DNA of 64,000 nucleotides, taken from contig HG738137.1 in NCBI GenBank assembly GCA_000499405.2, positions 17,754,581 to 17,818,580 on the forward strand, given 5' to 3'. The notes under the pieces were generated by a model. It was not told the DNA's origin, searched no databases, and saw only the letters and a program-made list of their open reading frames with translations. The translations under genes and the position numbers were made by a program. The DNA is from Onchocerca volvulus (lineage: Eukaryota; Nematoda; Chromadorea; Rhabditida; Onchocercidae). Shown one piece after another: positions 49,310 through 61,260 of the stretch (positions within the stretch are counted from its first letter, which is position 1; every line of letters starts with the position of its first letter).

Positions 49310-51345
49310 GAGTCAACAAGGTCTTTCAGATCAATAGTAGAGACTGTTCAGCAAGAGCAACAGCAGTAGTGGAGCGAAGGGAGAACGACAATCTCAACAG
49401 GGAAGTACGTCAATGTAGTGAACATTCAAATAACTGTTATTATTGATCAGTTGGAATTACAACAACAAGAAGAAGCAATCTGCAATCCAATCGAGTGACA
49501 GACCAAATTATACAACTCGATCAAATTTTGTTTTTCCCCAACAGAAGCAGCAGAGTCTTGTTCAGCCAGACTTCACGATGCACAGTTGCGAACATGGCGA
49601 TCGCGTTCAGCGAACGAGCGAAACAGACAAAGAATGGCAATTTATCACTAAGCAATTATAGTGCTGTCCTTTTGTGAAGTTTATTTTCATCTTTGATAAT
49701 GCAGCATTCCAACACTAAGTTATGTTATTTGATTCAATTTTATTCAGCTAAAATTAAATTTCTAATTAAATATTAAAGCTAGATTTTGTTGAAATCATAT
49801 CAACAATACAAAAAACTTTTAATTCGGATACGTGGGAAAGCTAATCAATCGAAATTATATAAAAAATGGTTACGTGAAAAATTTATTGTCTTTAATAACC
49901 TCGGAATGGCAAATGAAGTGGTCTAAATTTACGCTACAAAGATGACGTGATATTCCAATCTTTCTTTTTATACTCTAAAAAATCTTTAAAAGCAATAAAC
50001 ATAGATGACAACTACATGCCAAATGGAATCGAGAAAGAAAAAAAGTAACGGTGAAATTAAAAAAAAGAATAAAATTCATCTAAATAAAAAGTCATAAATA
50101 TAAACCTATATTATTTTCTTTTTATATTAGTACTATCAAAAACAAAAAATACACAAGATAAACCGCTTTATCTCACGATAAACTAATATCAGGTTCAATT
50201 TTTATAAAGAAAAACAGTCCCAAAATAAAAATTTTTCTCATGTCATCCAAAATTTCTATCGTAATGATCTAATTAAAATTATTCCAAAAATCCATACTGA
50301 AACTTGGATGTATTCCTTTAGGCTTTGTTTCAATTCGTGTATATCTCTCGTATTGTGCCTAATTGATATGATTTAAATTTCTCATTTTGGATCAAGGAAA
50401 TTTTATGATTAAAAGCTTCAACCAAATAGATGTAGGAAATAGGTATCAAATATCAATTAAACAAAAACAGAAAACAAACAAAATTTCATCATAGATTAAA
50501 AATTTTTTATTCGAAAAAATGAAGAATATAAGTATAAAGTAAAAAATAAAGAAATAAATGAGGAAAAATAAGAAAAAACGACAATGTTTTTAAGTTCAAA
50601 TGTTTCATCTGACCTTTTGATGGAAATTACCAGAAATGAAATTAAGAGAATAGATGAATTGCAATGAGTTATTAAACTTTTGAACCATTTTTTTTTCAAT
50701 GCTTTCTTTGTCATTTAACCACATAAGAGTGCCATTTTTTTTATTGTTGCCCTAATTGTAATTAAAATTGCAACAAAAATGACAATCAAATGAAATGTTA
50801 TTGAAAGAAATTTAGAGAGCATTAATGAAATTTCTATTGTGAAAAATAAATTTCAAAAAAAAAAAGTTTCTTTTTTTTAGGGAAAACTGGGAAAAAGATA
50901 AGTTTAACAATGTCTTTTTAAAATCCAACTCGACCTGATTAAAATTCAATCTTCCATCTCAGAACAAATGTAAATCAGAAATGGATAAATGAATATACTC
51001 GTGATAATAATTTGTCTTTCTGTTTTTGTAGGAAATAATGTGATAGTGGCATGTTTCATATTTCGTTAGCATATTGTTATGCCTATTTAATATTTCAAAA
51101 AATATAAAATATTACTAATAAAATAAAAAATAAAAAAATTTTAGAAGTTTCCCGAATATATGATTCTTTAAAACTATTCAACTGATCATATTTTCGAGTA
51201 AGATAATTCAGTAATCTTAGATTATGAAAATAAATTATTTTTAATCTTAAAATCTGTCTGATAACTAGTGATGGATCAGTTGTTGTTATAGATAGACTGA
51301 TTTGAAAAATTTATACTTCTTTGATTTTATAATTTCAGAAAACTT
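49310..51345. repeat. Duplicated block, copy A (upstream of the MLT-10-like gene)
   Basis: This upstream DNA recurs at about 57.1-59.3 kb. Matching landmarks include GTGCTGTCCTTTTGTGAAGT (49662) with GTGCTGTTCTTTTGTCGAGT (57137), and ACAAAATTTCATCATAGAT (50480) with the same string near 58517. GTAGGAAATAATGTG (51029) pairs with GTAGGGAATAATGTG (58974), and GATGGATCAGTTGTTGTTAT (51269) with GATGGATCAGTTTTTACTAT (59217). The stretch 49310-49560 also matches about 61080-61260. No coding capacity is convincing here. Confidence 0.85.
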
Positions 51346-51447
51346 TTTGCAACAACGTGGTATTTTCGAAATTTAAGCCCACCATTCGGAAACTATAATA
51401 CCTACAAATAATATTTTTTAATAATACAAATCAAATAATAAAAATGC

Positions 51448-51494
51448 TTAGTTTTGCAGGGCATTTTCTAGTGAATCGCCTTGATTTACATATA
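51448..51494 (+). promoter_or_regulatory. Probable trans-splice acceptor and 5'UTR of the MLT-10-like gene
   Basis: The acceptor TAGTTTTGCAG ends at 51459, 35 bases before the ATG at 51495. The ATG at 51444 lies before this acceptor and would be removed by trans-splicing. I therefore chose 51495, which places a hydrophobic signal peptide right at the N-terminus. Confidence 0.5.
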
Positions 51495-54400
51495 ATGAGA
51501 AATCATAAGCAACAAATAGCGATACTGGTTGCCATATGGATTGCTCGTAAGTTGAAATTCGCTTGAACGCTTCATATGAACGTAAAACTTGAGAAACCTA
51601 TCTTCGTTGATACGTAACCTCACGTTGTTATTACACTTTACCGCTCAACTGTTTAGGCAATACTATTGGACTGGTTTCAAGTTCTATCCAATATACCCGA
51701 GAAACAATGCCCGGTGCACAATATTATGACGGTAAAAAGTTGAATATACCAATATCAAAGGAGGCTGGAATTGAATTATTTGAACGATGGACTCATCAGG
51801 CAATCAGCAGCATCATGGCTTGTATTGCCACTCAATAGTCAGTATTTAATTAGTTGTTCATATGATGTTGTCTTATTGCAGTTGGGCCATTGGAAAAATT
51901 TCTTTGAGTGAATGCGAAACTTAGAGAAGAAACACTGAAAAATACATGATCTAAAATAAGAAATTCTAAATTGAAATACAAATATCGCAAATGAAGCATT
52001 TCTGAAAAAAGAAAGAAATTCAAAACCTGGTACTTTCATGTTTACCAAATGGTTTTCGATTGATTTCTCATTACGCGTTGATAATTTCCTCATATTGATA
52101 ATCTTCTATTACTTATTTCTAAATTAGATTTTAGTAGAAATTTTAGATTTAACATAGCGTGACATATTCGCTGTTTTTTTTCCAAATTATGTATGATGAA
52201 AGAACAATATAATGAAGAAAGGTTTTCGGTTGTTGATTTTATTCTCATCTTTTGAAAATCAACATTTCCTTCAGCAATCAAATGTTTGATTTAGTCTGAG
52301 TAAATTGAATGAGTATGAAAGAAGTCGACTTCAAAAGTGTTCAAGAGCTGCTGAAGATATTCATCAACAGGCGCGATGTTTGATTCGAGCCATTGATGCA
52401 AAACCGAAGCAAAGAGATCCTACAAGAAGTAGGTAAAGTTTCCACTTTTGAAGGCAAAGTTTTCACGTCTGCATTTCACTTTTCCACTCATTTCCCCCAG
52501 TTTAGCTATCTGCAAAGACGAAGGAAGATATAATCGCTTGAATACTCAATAATTTAACAGATTAAAGCAAATGTCTGCATCACAGGACTTAAATCAGTAT
52601 TATTTGCATGTATAACTCTGATAAGCCATATTTTTGGATGAACGGTACATTTGGAATGCTAACATAGTAATTAATTACTTAATTTAATACTTGATTGAAG
52701 TCATTTTAATTGGTGTCTTCATTATTTTACCGAGCAGTTTCTCGTATACAAAAGCTGCAAAAATTATTGGATGGAAAGCAAAAGAAAACAGTCAATGCTC
52801 TAATCCAATCTGAATCACATCATATTGATCGGGAGCTGAATGTGGAAACAAAAAAAGCGGAATTTCGTACACGACGAAGTGTAATCAGTCGACACAATTA
52901 TAAGTTGCACACCGAATTTGAAAATTTGTCACCTTTCGGTATTCTTGGCAAATACTTATCAAAGATGACAAAAATTATCAAAAAGAAGGATTCAATTTCA
53001 TCGTTAGTTTCTATCTTTACATTACATCATAGCTTTTCATTGGAAGAACGAAATTTTATCAAAGATATCAGCAAGTTCTTTAAGAGATGTATGAAATGAA
53101 ACTAAAGCTTGCGAAATAATGATATAAATTCACATCACTACTCAAATTTTTGCATCATTTCAAAAAAGAAAAATGATAAAATGATTAATTAAGATGGAAA
53201 AAAACAATGTACGATATCGAAAGCATCAAACAACGCGAACAAAAAAAAATTGAAATGGCTGAACGGTTGAAAAAACGATTTCCATTGAATCAACATTTCG
53301 AAAATGTGAAATCAAAGCTTAAATTGGTAGGCACTTTTGTGATCTTATCGATAGTTCTGGTAGATAGTCATTTCTGACTGTATCTTTCATTTGAAAAAAT
53401 CAATCACTTCATAATATTCTTATTGTGATGGATGAGTTATACACAACAGTTTGATAAACGATCAATCTTAGAATGTGATATTTTTAATATTCTTACAAAA
53501 ATAAATTATTCTTTCAGAATCAAAAGCATTTAGCGAAGGAATTAAACATATCAGATCATCTCATGCAAGGATTTGATAAAAACAATATGAAGACTTCGGA
53601 AATCGCTCAACTCCTTCAACGAGCAATCAAACTTGCTATGGTTCTCAGTGGTGTCAATGGTACTGAACTGGAATATAAGACACTCAAATTTGGTTCGCCA
53701 CGTCTGCTATCGATAGTACCTGATAATGTTGAAGATCAGGTAATTTCATTAATTCTTAAAGTTTGATGTCATAAATATGAATTTCAAAAGAATATCGACA
53801 AGTAAACTAAATTGTTTGAAAATTTTCGACAATTTGCAGTTCTGATTTTCTGCACTGCCAACCACTTGCAATTTCATCTTTTTGAATGACATTTCTTTCT
53901 GCTGTCATGAAATGCTCCAATTTGGAATCTCAAGTTCAGTTGGGAACAATTTGAATATCTTTATTCCAGATCAACATCTTATCTCCCTCACTATTCAGTA
54001 TGCATGATAAAGGCGAAAACTTAGAAGCACTAACCAGTATTCCGAAATTGCTGAATGTTGTCGGCAACAGGGATTACGAGGAATGGCTAAATTTTATCAT
54101 AGAAGCATCTGGTACAACTGAAGCAATACAGAAGTTAAAGGTTCGAATATAGATTAAAACTTCTCTTATTTTTCAGAATTCTTCAATTAAATACCAAATT
54201 TAATGATTTTTCGAGAAATAATTAAGAAAAACCAGGAATTGGATTGGTTACCGCCTGCTTATAAATCAATGCCACGTGGAATTGATGGTCAACCATTGTA
54301 TTTTACTAAGAAAAACGTAACAGAAATTGATCCAGAATTGGCAAGAAAGGTGGAACTTTTCGAAAACTTATCATATTCTCTTACGCCAAAACAGGTTCGA

Positions 54401-55422
54401 TTGCCTGATTTCTTCGTACTAGTACTGATGAATGATCTTTCAGCGCTTTAGGATGATGAGAAATTTTCCAATTTAATATTTGAAAGAAATACAAAATTGA
54501 AAGAATGAAATCAAAACTACTGAAGTTTCAGATGTGTCATGTTGGAAATTTCAGTATTTCTAGTCTTGAAGCCACTACAGGAAAAAAAATAACTACAAAT
54601 TAATAAAAATTGTTAATATTTTTAGTTCGAGGAAGTTGCCTAGTCATTTCATTCAGTAACATAGGAGTACTACAGATAGCGGCCTTCAACACAACTGGAT
54701 TCTCGATGATGACTCCGAAACAGCTGATGATGTTCTATGGCCCACAATCACCGCTAAACGACAGCAAATCGTTGGAATTTTTCATGTCATTAAGGGAAGA
54801 TGATATGCATCGTTTTCTCCTTAATGATATTCGTAAATTGGCTAACAAACATTCGTCGCTGAAATTACGTCGAAAACGGCAAAATATATTTCATTTGACA
54901 GCTTTCCATACCAGTTTTCTTGCGAGAAGTCTGCTTCAACTATCTATTCTATCACCTTCAATATTAACATTATCAATTCTTTCTCCATCAATTTTAGGCG
55001 CTACTATATTAAGCCCATCTGTATTATTCACTTCGTTTTTGTCTCCAAGTACACTCAGTCCTGCGATCTTGTCACCAGCAGCAATGGGTATCATTTTACT
55101 ATCACCATCTGCCTTTAATCCTGCAATCTCAAGTCCTGGTGTTCTGACACATGCCCTTTTGTCACCGAGCGCATTTTCACCGAAAATTTTATCACCGTCT
55201 ATACTTTCACCAGCTCTTCTCAGTCCTTCTTGTCTAAATCCTTCCGCTTTCTCATCGTCGATTCGTAACATTGTAGTTTTGAGTCCAAGTTGTATGGCGC
55301 CATCTTATTGTTCACATTCTTTTTACAATGTTGTGCTTTTTTCACCGTCCTATTATTCACCTTCATTCAATTCCACCAGTAAAGGTAACGTAGTGATATT
55401 TTCACCTAGTGTAGCCAGTTGA
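51495..55422 (+). CDS. mlt-10-like: Moulting-cycle MLT-10-like protein
   Basis: This is a member of the nematode MLT-10 (moulting cycle) family: secreted proteins made by the epidermis and needed to shed the old cuticle. Exons by eye: 51495-51546, 51657-51837, 52295-52428, 52738-53074, 53194-53326, 53518-53739, 53970-54140, 54227-54394, 54676-55422. Phases agree, giving about 714 residues. The start encodes a signal peptide (QQIAILVAIWIA). The middle is helical and charged, with the family block ending SLTPKQ then IAAFNTTGF and QLMMFYGPQSPLND. A basic LKLRRKRQN site precedes a C-terminal run of about 17 SP units of the type ILSPSIL, LLSPSAF and FLSPSTL. From memory, that run is the hallmark of the family. 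Junctions 52428/52738 and 53074/53194 use weak sites, and the acceptor of exon 8 is either 54226 or 54235. Confidence 0.92.
54935..55422 (+). other. mlt-10-like: Leu-Ser-Pro-Ser repeat domain of the MLT-10-like protein
   Basis: The 3' part of the last exon encodes a quasi-periodic series (L/I/F)-S-P-(S/A) every 7-9 residues with hydrophobic spacers. It weakens near the end into FSPSYYSPSF and a final FSPSVAS. Serine codons are mixed TCA, TCT and AGT/AGC, so the repeat is kept at protein level rather than by recent DNA amplification. Confidence 0.9.
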
Positions 55423-57116
55423 TTATTTGTCCAAAAATCTTCAAACGTCCAAATAGTGTCATCTTTTCGGTGCTAATTTTTTTAAATTAATTCGAAAAAC
55501 AAGGTCAATTCTTCTTCATTTTGTTTCAAAATGTATTTCTATTCCATAAACTATCATATCTATTGCTCTCGTCGATGTGATTTAATTGTTGAAACAATAA
55601 TCAATGCTTTACAAAGTAAGTATTTTAAGTTCTTTTTTAAATCATACTGAACAGGTCATGCGGTATAATTAAAATTCGCTAGGACAAGAAGGAAGTAAAA
55701 CTCGTTTTGCAGAGGAGTATTTTAAATATTTAGCATTTTAAACTCTTAAAATAAATGCAAAATTTACGACGATTTATCATTTGGCATTGCAAACGGACAC
55801 CCAAATTTATCATTAAATTTTTAGCTGATCTTTTTCACTAATATAGAAGAAATGGAACGTTAGAAGCAAATTTTCACATTTCCTGGCTGCAAATAGCATT
55901 TTCACTTAATTTTAAATGAACAAAATTAATTCAGTTTAATTATTGAAATAAAAAACTCAAATTTCTCTTTCACTCTAAAACCACTAGATTTTTTAAAAAG
56001 TTCGAAGAATCGGATAGATTCCATAACTTTATCAAGCAATACAACGCCAGTTAGGCAAAAAAATAAGGAACAAATCAATAAATCTGTATCTATATAATAA
56101 AAATATGAATCATCGTTCTGTTATTTCTCATGTAATTTTGCGACCTCTTCACCGATTGCTTTCAAATTTCAAAGAAATTTTGCATTCAAACAGGTGCTTT
56201 TTTTTTTAGACATATCTATTTTTTGTACTCCGATCTGTCACATTTGTGATAGATAATAGTAAGTTAGCGGACTAAATTTATTGATTGCGCCTACTTTCTG
56301 CAAAATGATTTGACATTCTTCATTTTGACACAAAACTTTAAGCTCTCCACGGTTGTTTTTAAATTTTAACACAACGTTGCATTGAAACTGGGGCACTTTT
56401 TTCATCTAAATATATCTACTTTTTTTTTTCTTAATCTGTCACATTTGTGACATATAAAAGTAAATGAGCAGACCGAATTTATTAACCACATCTACGTTAT
56501 TTGACACAACGGCAATCAAATTTTTCATCTCTAAACGATTCATACTAATCATTAAAAGTTAGAAATTGGAGTTTGCTAGAACTCGGTCGAGATCTGACAT
56601 TTGAAATATCGCTTAAATCAGAATATTTGCTCCAAGTCATTTATAGTCCGTTGACCATGATCAAATAATAAGAATTAATTATCATAAGGGAACAATTGGT
56701 TTGGGATTGTTGAAGATTAAAATACATAATGATCAAAGAAAATATGTTAATATCTTTAGTTTCCTAAAAATTAAATTTATTGTCATTAGATTTAGGAAAT
56801 GATTTGTTAATAATTATAAAAAATCTCTAATATTAATTATTTTAGAGTACATTAATTAATATTAAAATTTATCTTCATTTAATTTTCGGCAACCAAAAAG
56901 GTCGTTGCTTTGTATTTCTTGAAGTACCGTTAATTTTCCAGTTTAAACCCAGCAAATTTTTTGATAAAAGTTTAACTACATACTTATCCCAAAGCAAAAT
57001 GAATGCATGGAAATTACAATTACGAGTTGCAAGATGAGCAAAGAAGTTTCATACTTTCTCTAAAATATTCGATTCGAATTATAGCATTTACTGCTTGATC
57101 TTTATCACAACCGCAG
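55423..57116. other. Intergenic region with a two-copy direct repeat
   Basis: No gene is supportable. A possible polyadenylation signal for the MLT-10-like gene (AATAAA) is at 55947-55952. Two related units occupy about 56150-56300 and 56370-56520. Confidence 0.55.
56150..56520. repeat. Two diverged direct repeat units; third inverted copy near 61.0 kb
   Basis: Each unit has a T-rich run, then CTGTCACATTTGTGA (near 56234 and 56446), then a segment like AGTAA.TGAGC.GAC..AATTTATT, and ends in a CTAC(T/G)TT region. The reverse complement of 60960-61040 matches the second half: ATAAATGAGCGGACTGAAT, then TCTACTTTCTG. The three copies look like old dispersed repeat fragments. Confidence 0.7.
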
Positions 57117-59870
57117 TTTATCACAAATCAAATATTGTGCTGTTCTTTTGTCGAGTTTATATCATTTGATTCAGCATTGTTTAGTTAAAAACAAATTCCT
57201 AATTAAATGTTAAAACTGAACTTTGTTAATAGCGTATCAAAAATGCAAAAAACTTATAATTCGAATATATGAGAACACTAAACAATCGAGGTTATGTTAA
57301 AAATTTAATGAAACTGTCTTTAGTAGCTTCAGAATAACATATAATATTTTATAATCTAGATTTATGTTTCAACAATAAGCCTCTAATCTTCCCTTTTTTA
57401 TGCCACCATGTAACCCAAAATATCCGTCTTACTGACCATAAGTTAAATTTTCAAAAAATGTCTGCTGTATATTTGCAAATGTTCCTTTAGGTGCTGCTTC
57501 AATTCCAACATCTCTCCCTTGAGCTTTCCAATATTTTTTTTTTTTATTAATCTTTCGTATTATGCCAAGTAATCTCACAATATTAATAGATTACTTTCTC
57601 ACTTCCTGAATTACTTCACAACGTTTGAATTCATGTTGTCTCCGCACGTCCTCGACTTTCCCAATTTCTGCCAACCTATTACTGACTTTTTGTAAATTTA
57701 GGAACAGCCAGCAGAGTGATAACTTTGCTTCTTAATTGTGTGAGAAAAACAATTAGATTGATGTAATATTCGTTAAGCACTTCATAAATTGTCACAACGC
57801 TTCAACGACTCATCATTTTACTTCTCTGTGAGTGTTTTCAATATGATCTGTGATAATAAAAACGTAAAAGCAATTTTCTGATTCTTTTTAATCTCAGAGA
57901 TTTGGCGTAATTGAAAGATTTGTCGACATTTGTTGCGATATATATAAATTTTTTCCAGTTCGATAAAAACTTGACTGCTACAGATTTTTTTTTTTTTTAA
58001 ATTTTCGATAAAATTTAATTTATCTTCACTGGAATCTGGTTACTATTTAGGGTTTTAGTTTGTGTTGAAATTATATCACCGAAATCAGGGATAAAAGATT
58101 CGATTCACAGAGCGATATTATTGTATTCTTGAAAGTATTACAAATAGGCTTGAATTGGAAATCAAATTCATAGATGGTAATTGAAATTACCGCAACTTAC
58201 TTGACATAAAGAAAGAAGTAGTAGGGAATGGAGAGAAAGAATTGAAAGCGGCAGAGAAGAGATATAATTTAGCTGAACATCAAAGATGTTAAGATGAACT
58301 TTGAAAGCTGAAGAGTTAAATTTGAAATGTACCTTTCCTGTAAGAAAATGCAATCATAATTAAAATTGTTGGGAGAAAAAATCTATCGAAGAGCTGGATA
58401 ATAGCAAGAGGAGTTCTAAGTAAAATTGGAATCTGTCTGAGTTTGAAACTGGAAGCTTCGGCCAATAGATGCGAAAAATAGGCACCAAATATTAAGTAAA
58501 CAAAACGGAAAATAAACAAAATTTCATCATAGATGAAAAATTGATTTATTCGAGAAAAAAAAATGAAGACTATAAGTATAAAGAAGAAGTAGAAAAGAGA
58601 AGAAAAAAATAAGAAAATGACAATATTTCAAGTGCAATGTTTCATCTGATATTTTCATGGAAAAAATTACTTAAAAATGAGACTGAAAGACTAAATGAAC
58701 CGTTGTTAAAAGTGCCATTTTTTCACTGTTGCCTTAATTGTCTTGATTGCCTTACTACTGTTCTGTATGAATCTGTTCCCGAGAAAAAGTTCCTTTTTTT
58801 AGAGAAGATTGAGAAAAAATATGAGTTTAACGATGTATTTTTGACTACTAACTTCGACTTGATTAGAATTCAGTTCTCCATCTTAGAAGAAATGCAATTT
58901 AGAATCTATTTTGGCAACATTGCTTTATGTATAAAAGAATATGTTCGTGATAGTAATATGTTTTTCTGTTTTCGTAGGGAATAATGTGGTAGTAATTTCA
59001 CATTTAATTAGCATATTGTATGCTTATTTAACATAAAAAAAGAAATAAAACAATATTAAAAAGTAAAAAAGTAAAAGCATTTAGAAAATTTCCCGAATAG
59101 ATGATCTTTTCAAATCATTTAATGAACCGAATTTTTAAATAAAATAATCAAATAATTTTATAATATGAAAACAAATTATTTTTATTTTTAATCTTAAAAT
59201 CTATTTGATAACCGATGATGGATCAGTTTTTACTATAGACAGACTGATTTGAAAGACTTATACTTAACGCGTAATAAGACATCATCGAAAGCCATTTGGT
59301 AAACATGGAAGTACCAAATTTTGAATTTCTTTCTTTTTTCAGAGATGTTTCATTTTGCATATTTGTATTATAGTGCTGCATTTCTTATTTCCTCAAATTG
59401 GTAATAATCTATTACTTGCTTCTAAACTGGATTCTAATAAGAGTTTCAGATCTAACATAGAGTGACATATTCGCTGTTTTTTTCCATATTATGTATGATG
59501 AAAGAGCAATATAATGAAGATTTTCAGTTGTTGATTTCATTCTCATGTTTTGAAAATTAAAATTTCATTTATCAAAAAACATGCTTGCTTTGTAAATTTA
59601 CAGATCCATTGTTTCTTAAAATTCGGTACCATAAATTTGAATTTCAAAAGAACACATTGACAAGTAAACTAAATTATTTGAAAATTTTCGACAGTTTGCA
59701 ATCTTGATTTTCCGCACTGCTAACCATGCACTTTTATCCTTTTAATTGATGTTTCCTTCTGCTGTTATAAAATGTTATTATTTAAAAATTTAAAGTTTAA
59801 TTGGGAACAATTTGAATATCTTTATTTCTGATCAGCATCTTATCTCCCTTACCATTGACTGAAACTTGAA
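57117..59870. pseudogene. Duplicated block, copy B: relic of an MLT-10-like locus
   Basis: In order, this matches copy A upstream DNA (57117-57300 with 49640-49860; 57480-57560 with 50300-50350; 58440-59265 with 50415-51345). It next matches intron 2 (59268-59570 with 51965-52275) and then intron 6 plus the start of exon 7 (59600-59860 with 53755-53995). The segments carrying exons 1-2 and 3-6 are absent. Of exon 7 only a stub remains (ATCAGCATCTTATCTCCCTT), soon followed by an in-frame stop. About 0.9 kb near 57.6-58.4 kb has no match in copy A. A 115-codon open frame at 58637-58984 falls in the upstream part and is broken in copy A, so I do not call it a gene. Confidence 0.8.
59268..59380. 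repeat. Micro-inversion inside copy B
   Basis: AACGCGTAAT...CCATTTGGTAAACATGGAAG...TTCTTTCTTTTTTCAGA is the reverse complement of copy A at about 51965-52085, which includes CTTTCATGTTTACCAAATGG and ATTACGCGTT. Sequence on both sides is collinear with copy A, so this piece alone was flipped. Confidence 0.85.
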
Positions 59871-60893
59871 CTTGTTGTTGTCGAACTTGTATGACTAGAA
59901 CTAATAGCTCAGAAATCCTGACCTTTTAAATCTTTCGGGGTTTCTCTTGCTTAAGCATAATGCCTTATGACTGGTTGACCTCAGTTTGTTTATCTGTGAA
60001 TCGGAGCGTTTTAGCGGTAAATATGTTTATCCTTACAGCTTGTTGGTCCTTCTGAAATTATGATGCACTATTTGAATTTTAATATTCCTTTTATATCATA
60101 ATTTTACTTTAGTAGGGAAAAAGATCTTAAGAATTAAAGAACAATACGGTAAATAATAAAAGATATTAACACTGTTTAAACACTCACTACGTTGTCGTAC
60201 TTTTCTTTTGTAACTGTCGTTCTCTTTTCGCTTCATCACTGCTGTTTGTTTCTGCTGAACTGTCGCTTGTGCTGTCGAAATCATCTCCGAAGTTGAGCTA
60301 AGATTGAACTGCCGCTGATACTTATTCTGCTGACACTGCTGTTGAAGGCATTGCCTTGAAAATACTGATATTATGAATCGATTGAAGACACACAACTGGT
60401 TAACTCTAAAAGCTTCTTTTTATATGGACAATCCTTGGTATTGATAATAAAGCGAAGGCTTACAACATATTAATTAACAAAAGGTTGGTCATCAGGATAA
60501 AGGATAAGAGATAAGAGTTATCAGGACAAAGTATAATGCTCTTATTTCCTCTTTTGACACGAGCAAACAAACCTCTTCGTAAATTACCTTTCCGAAAAGT
60601 TGACAAAGAAGCAATCCAAGGCACGATTTTTTTAATATTATTAGTCAGATACGTAATCAATAAATTGCTTGAACGAAACATTTCATTATACACTATCACG
60701 AGAATACCTCGACATTTCTGCGACGCAATTACATTCCTCACAAAGTAACAAATGAACAAAAAAATCATACAGCGATGCATGCATCTCTTACCTTTGTCAA
60801 TCTTGCAATCAACGCATATTCCCGGCGTTCTGCCACATGCTAGCAGTTTCTATTCGCAATATCGCGTCAATAATTGCCCCTCGTCTTCTTAAC

Positions 60894-60924
60894 TGTTCGA
60901 ATGAAGGCGTCGCTCATTCGAACA
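60894..60924. repeat. Perfect 11-bp inverted repeat
   Basis: Arms TGTTCGAATGA (60894-60904) and TCATTCGAACA (60914-60924) flank the GC-rich loop AGGCGTCGC. It lies in a locally GC-richer patch (60.8-61.0 kb) next to dispersed-repeat fragments. Confidence 0.85.
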
Positions 60925-61079
60925 CTCTCACTTCCTGTCGAGCGTTGCATACTCGAGGTCGCGCCCACTTTATTACAGAAAGTAGAGGTGGTCAATAGAT
61001 TCAGTCCGCTCATTTATTTTCATCTGCCATAGGCATAACATCTATTTAATGATAGGTATATATTTGCTGTAGCAACGCT

Positions 61080-61260
61080 TGGCCGAGTCCAACTAGTATA
61101 TGTATAAACTCAATAGAAGCTACTGTCGACCGAGCGGAATCACATCAGCAAGAAGAAGTCATCTCCAATTCAATCAGATTACAAACCAAATTACAAAATA
61201 TCATATTTCTTCTCCAGCAGAGAGTATACTCAGTGCTCGTTTCAAAATATAGGAGTTTGT
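61080..61260. repeat. Dispersed fragment matching copy A upstream DNA
   Basis: CAAGAAGAAGTCATCTCCAATTCAATC...ACAAACCAAATTA here matches CAAGAAGAAGCAATCTGCAATCCAATC...ACAGACCAAATTA at about 49465-49515. The flanking CTCAATAGAAGCTACTG pairs with ATCAATAGTAGAGACTG. It lies beyond the end of copy B, so it is either displaced or an independent insertion. Confidence 0.7.

Noticed and set aside
54936..55271. Antisense 111-codon open frame under the MLT-10-like repeat
   Set aside because: It is a shadow of the repetitive Leu-Ser-Pro coding strand, whose periodic codons keep the opposite frame open.
58637..58984. 115-codon open frame in copy B
   Set aside because: The matching part of copy A is interrupted and intergenic, with no recognisable protein, so the open frame is probably chance.
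60096..60395. Gln-rich minus-strand frame suggesting a low-complexity protein
   Set aside because: It has no start context, splice sites or family similarity and sits among repeat fragments.
60460..60780. Overlapping open frames on both strands (106 and 70 codons)
   Set aside because: Neither shows recognisable content; mutual overlap on opposite strands suggests chance.
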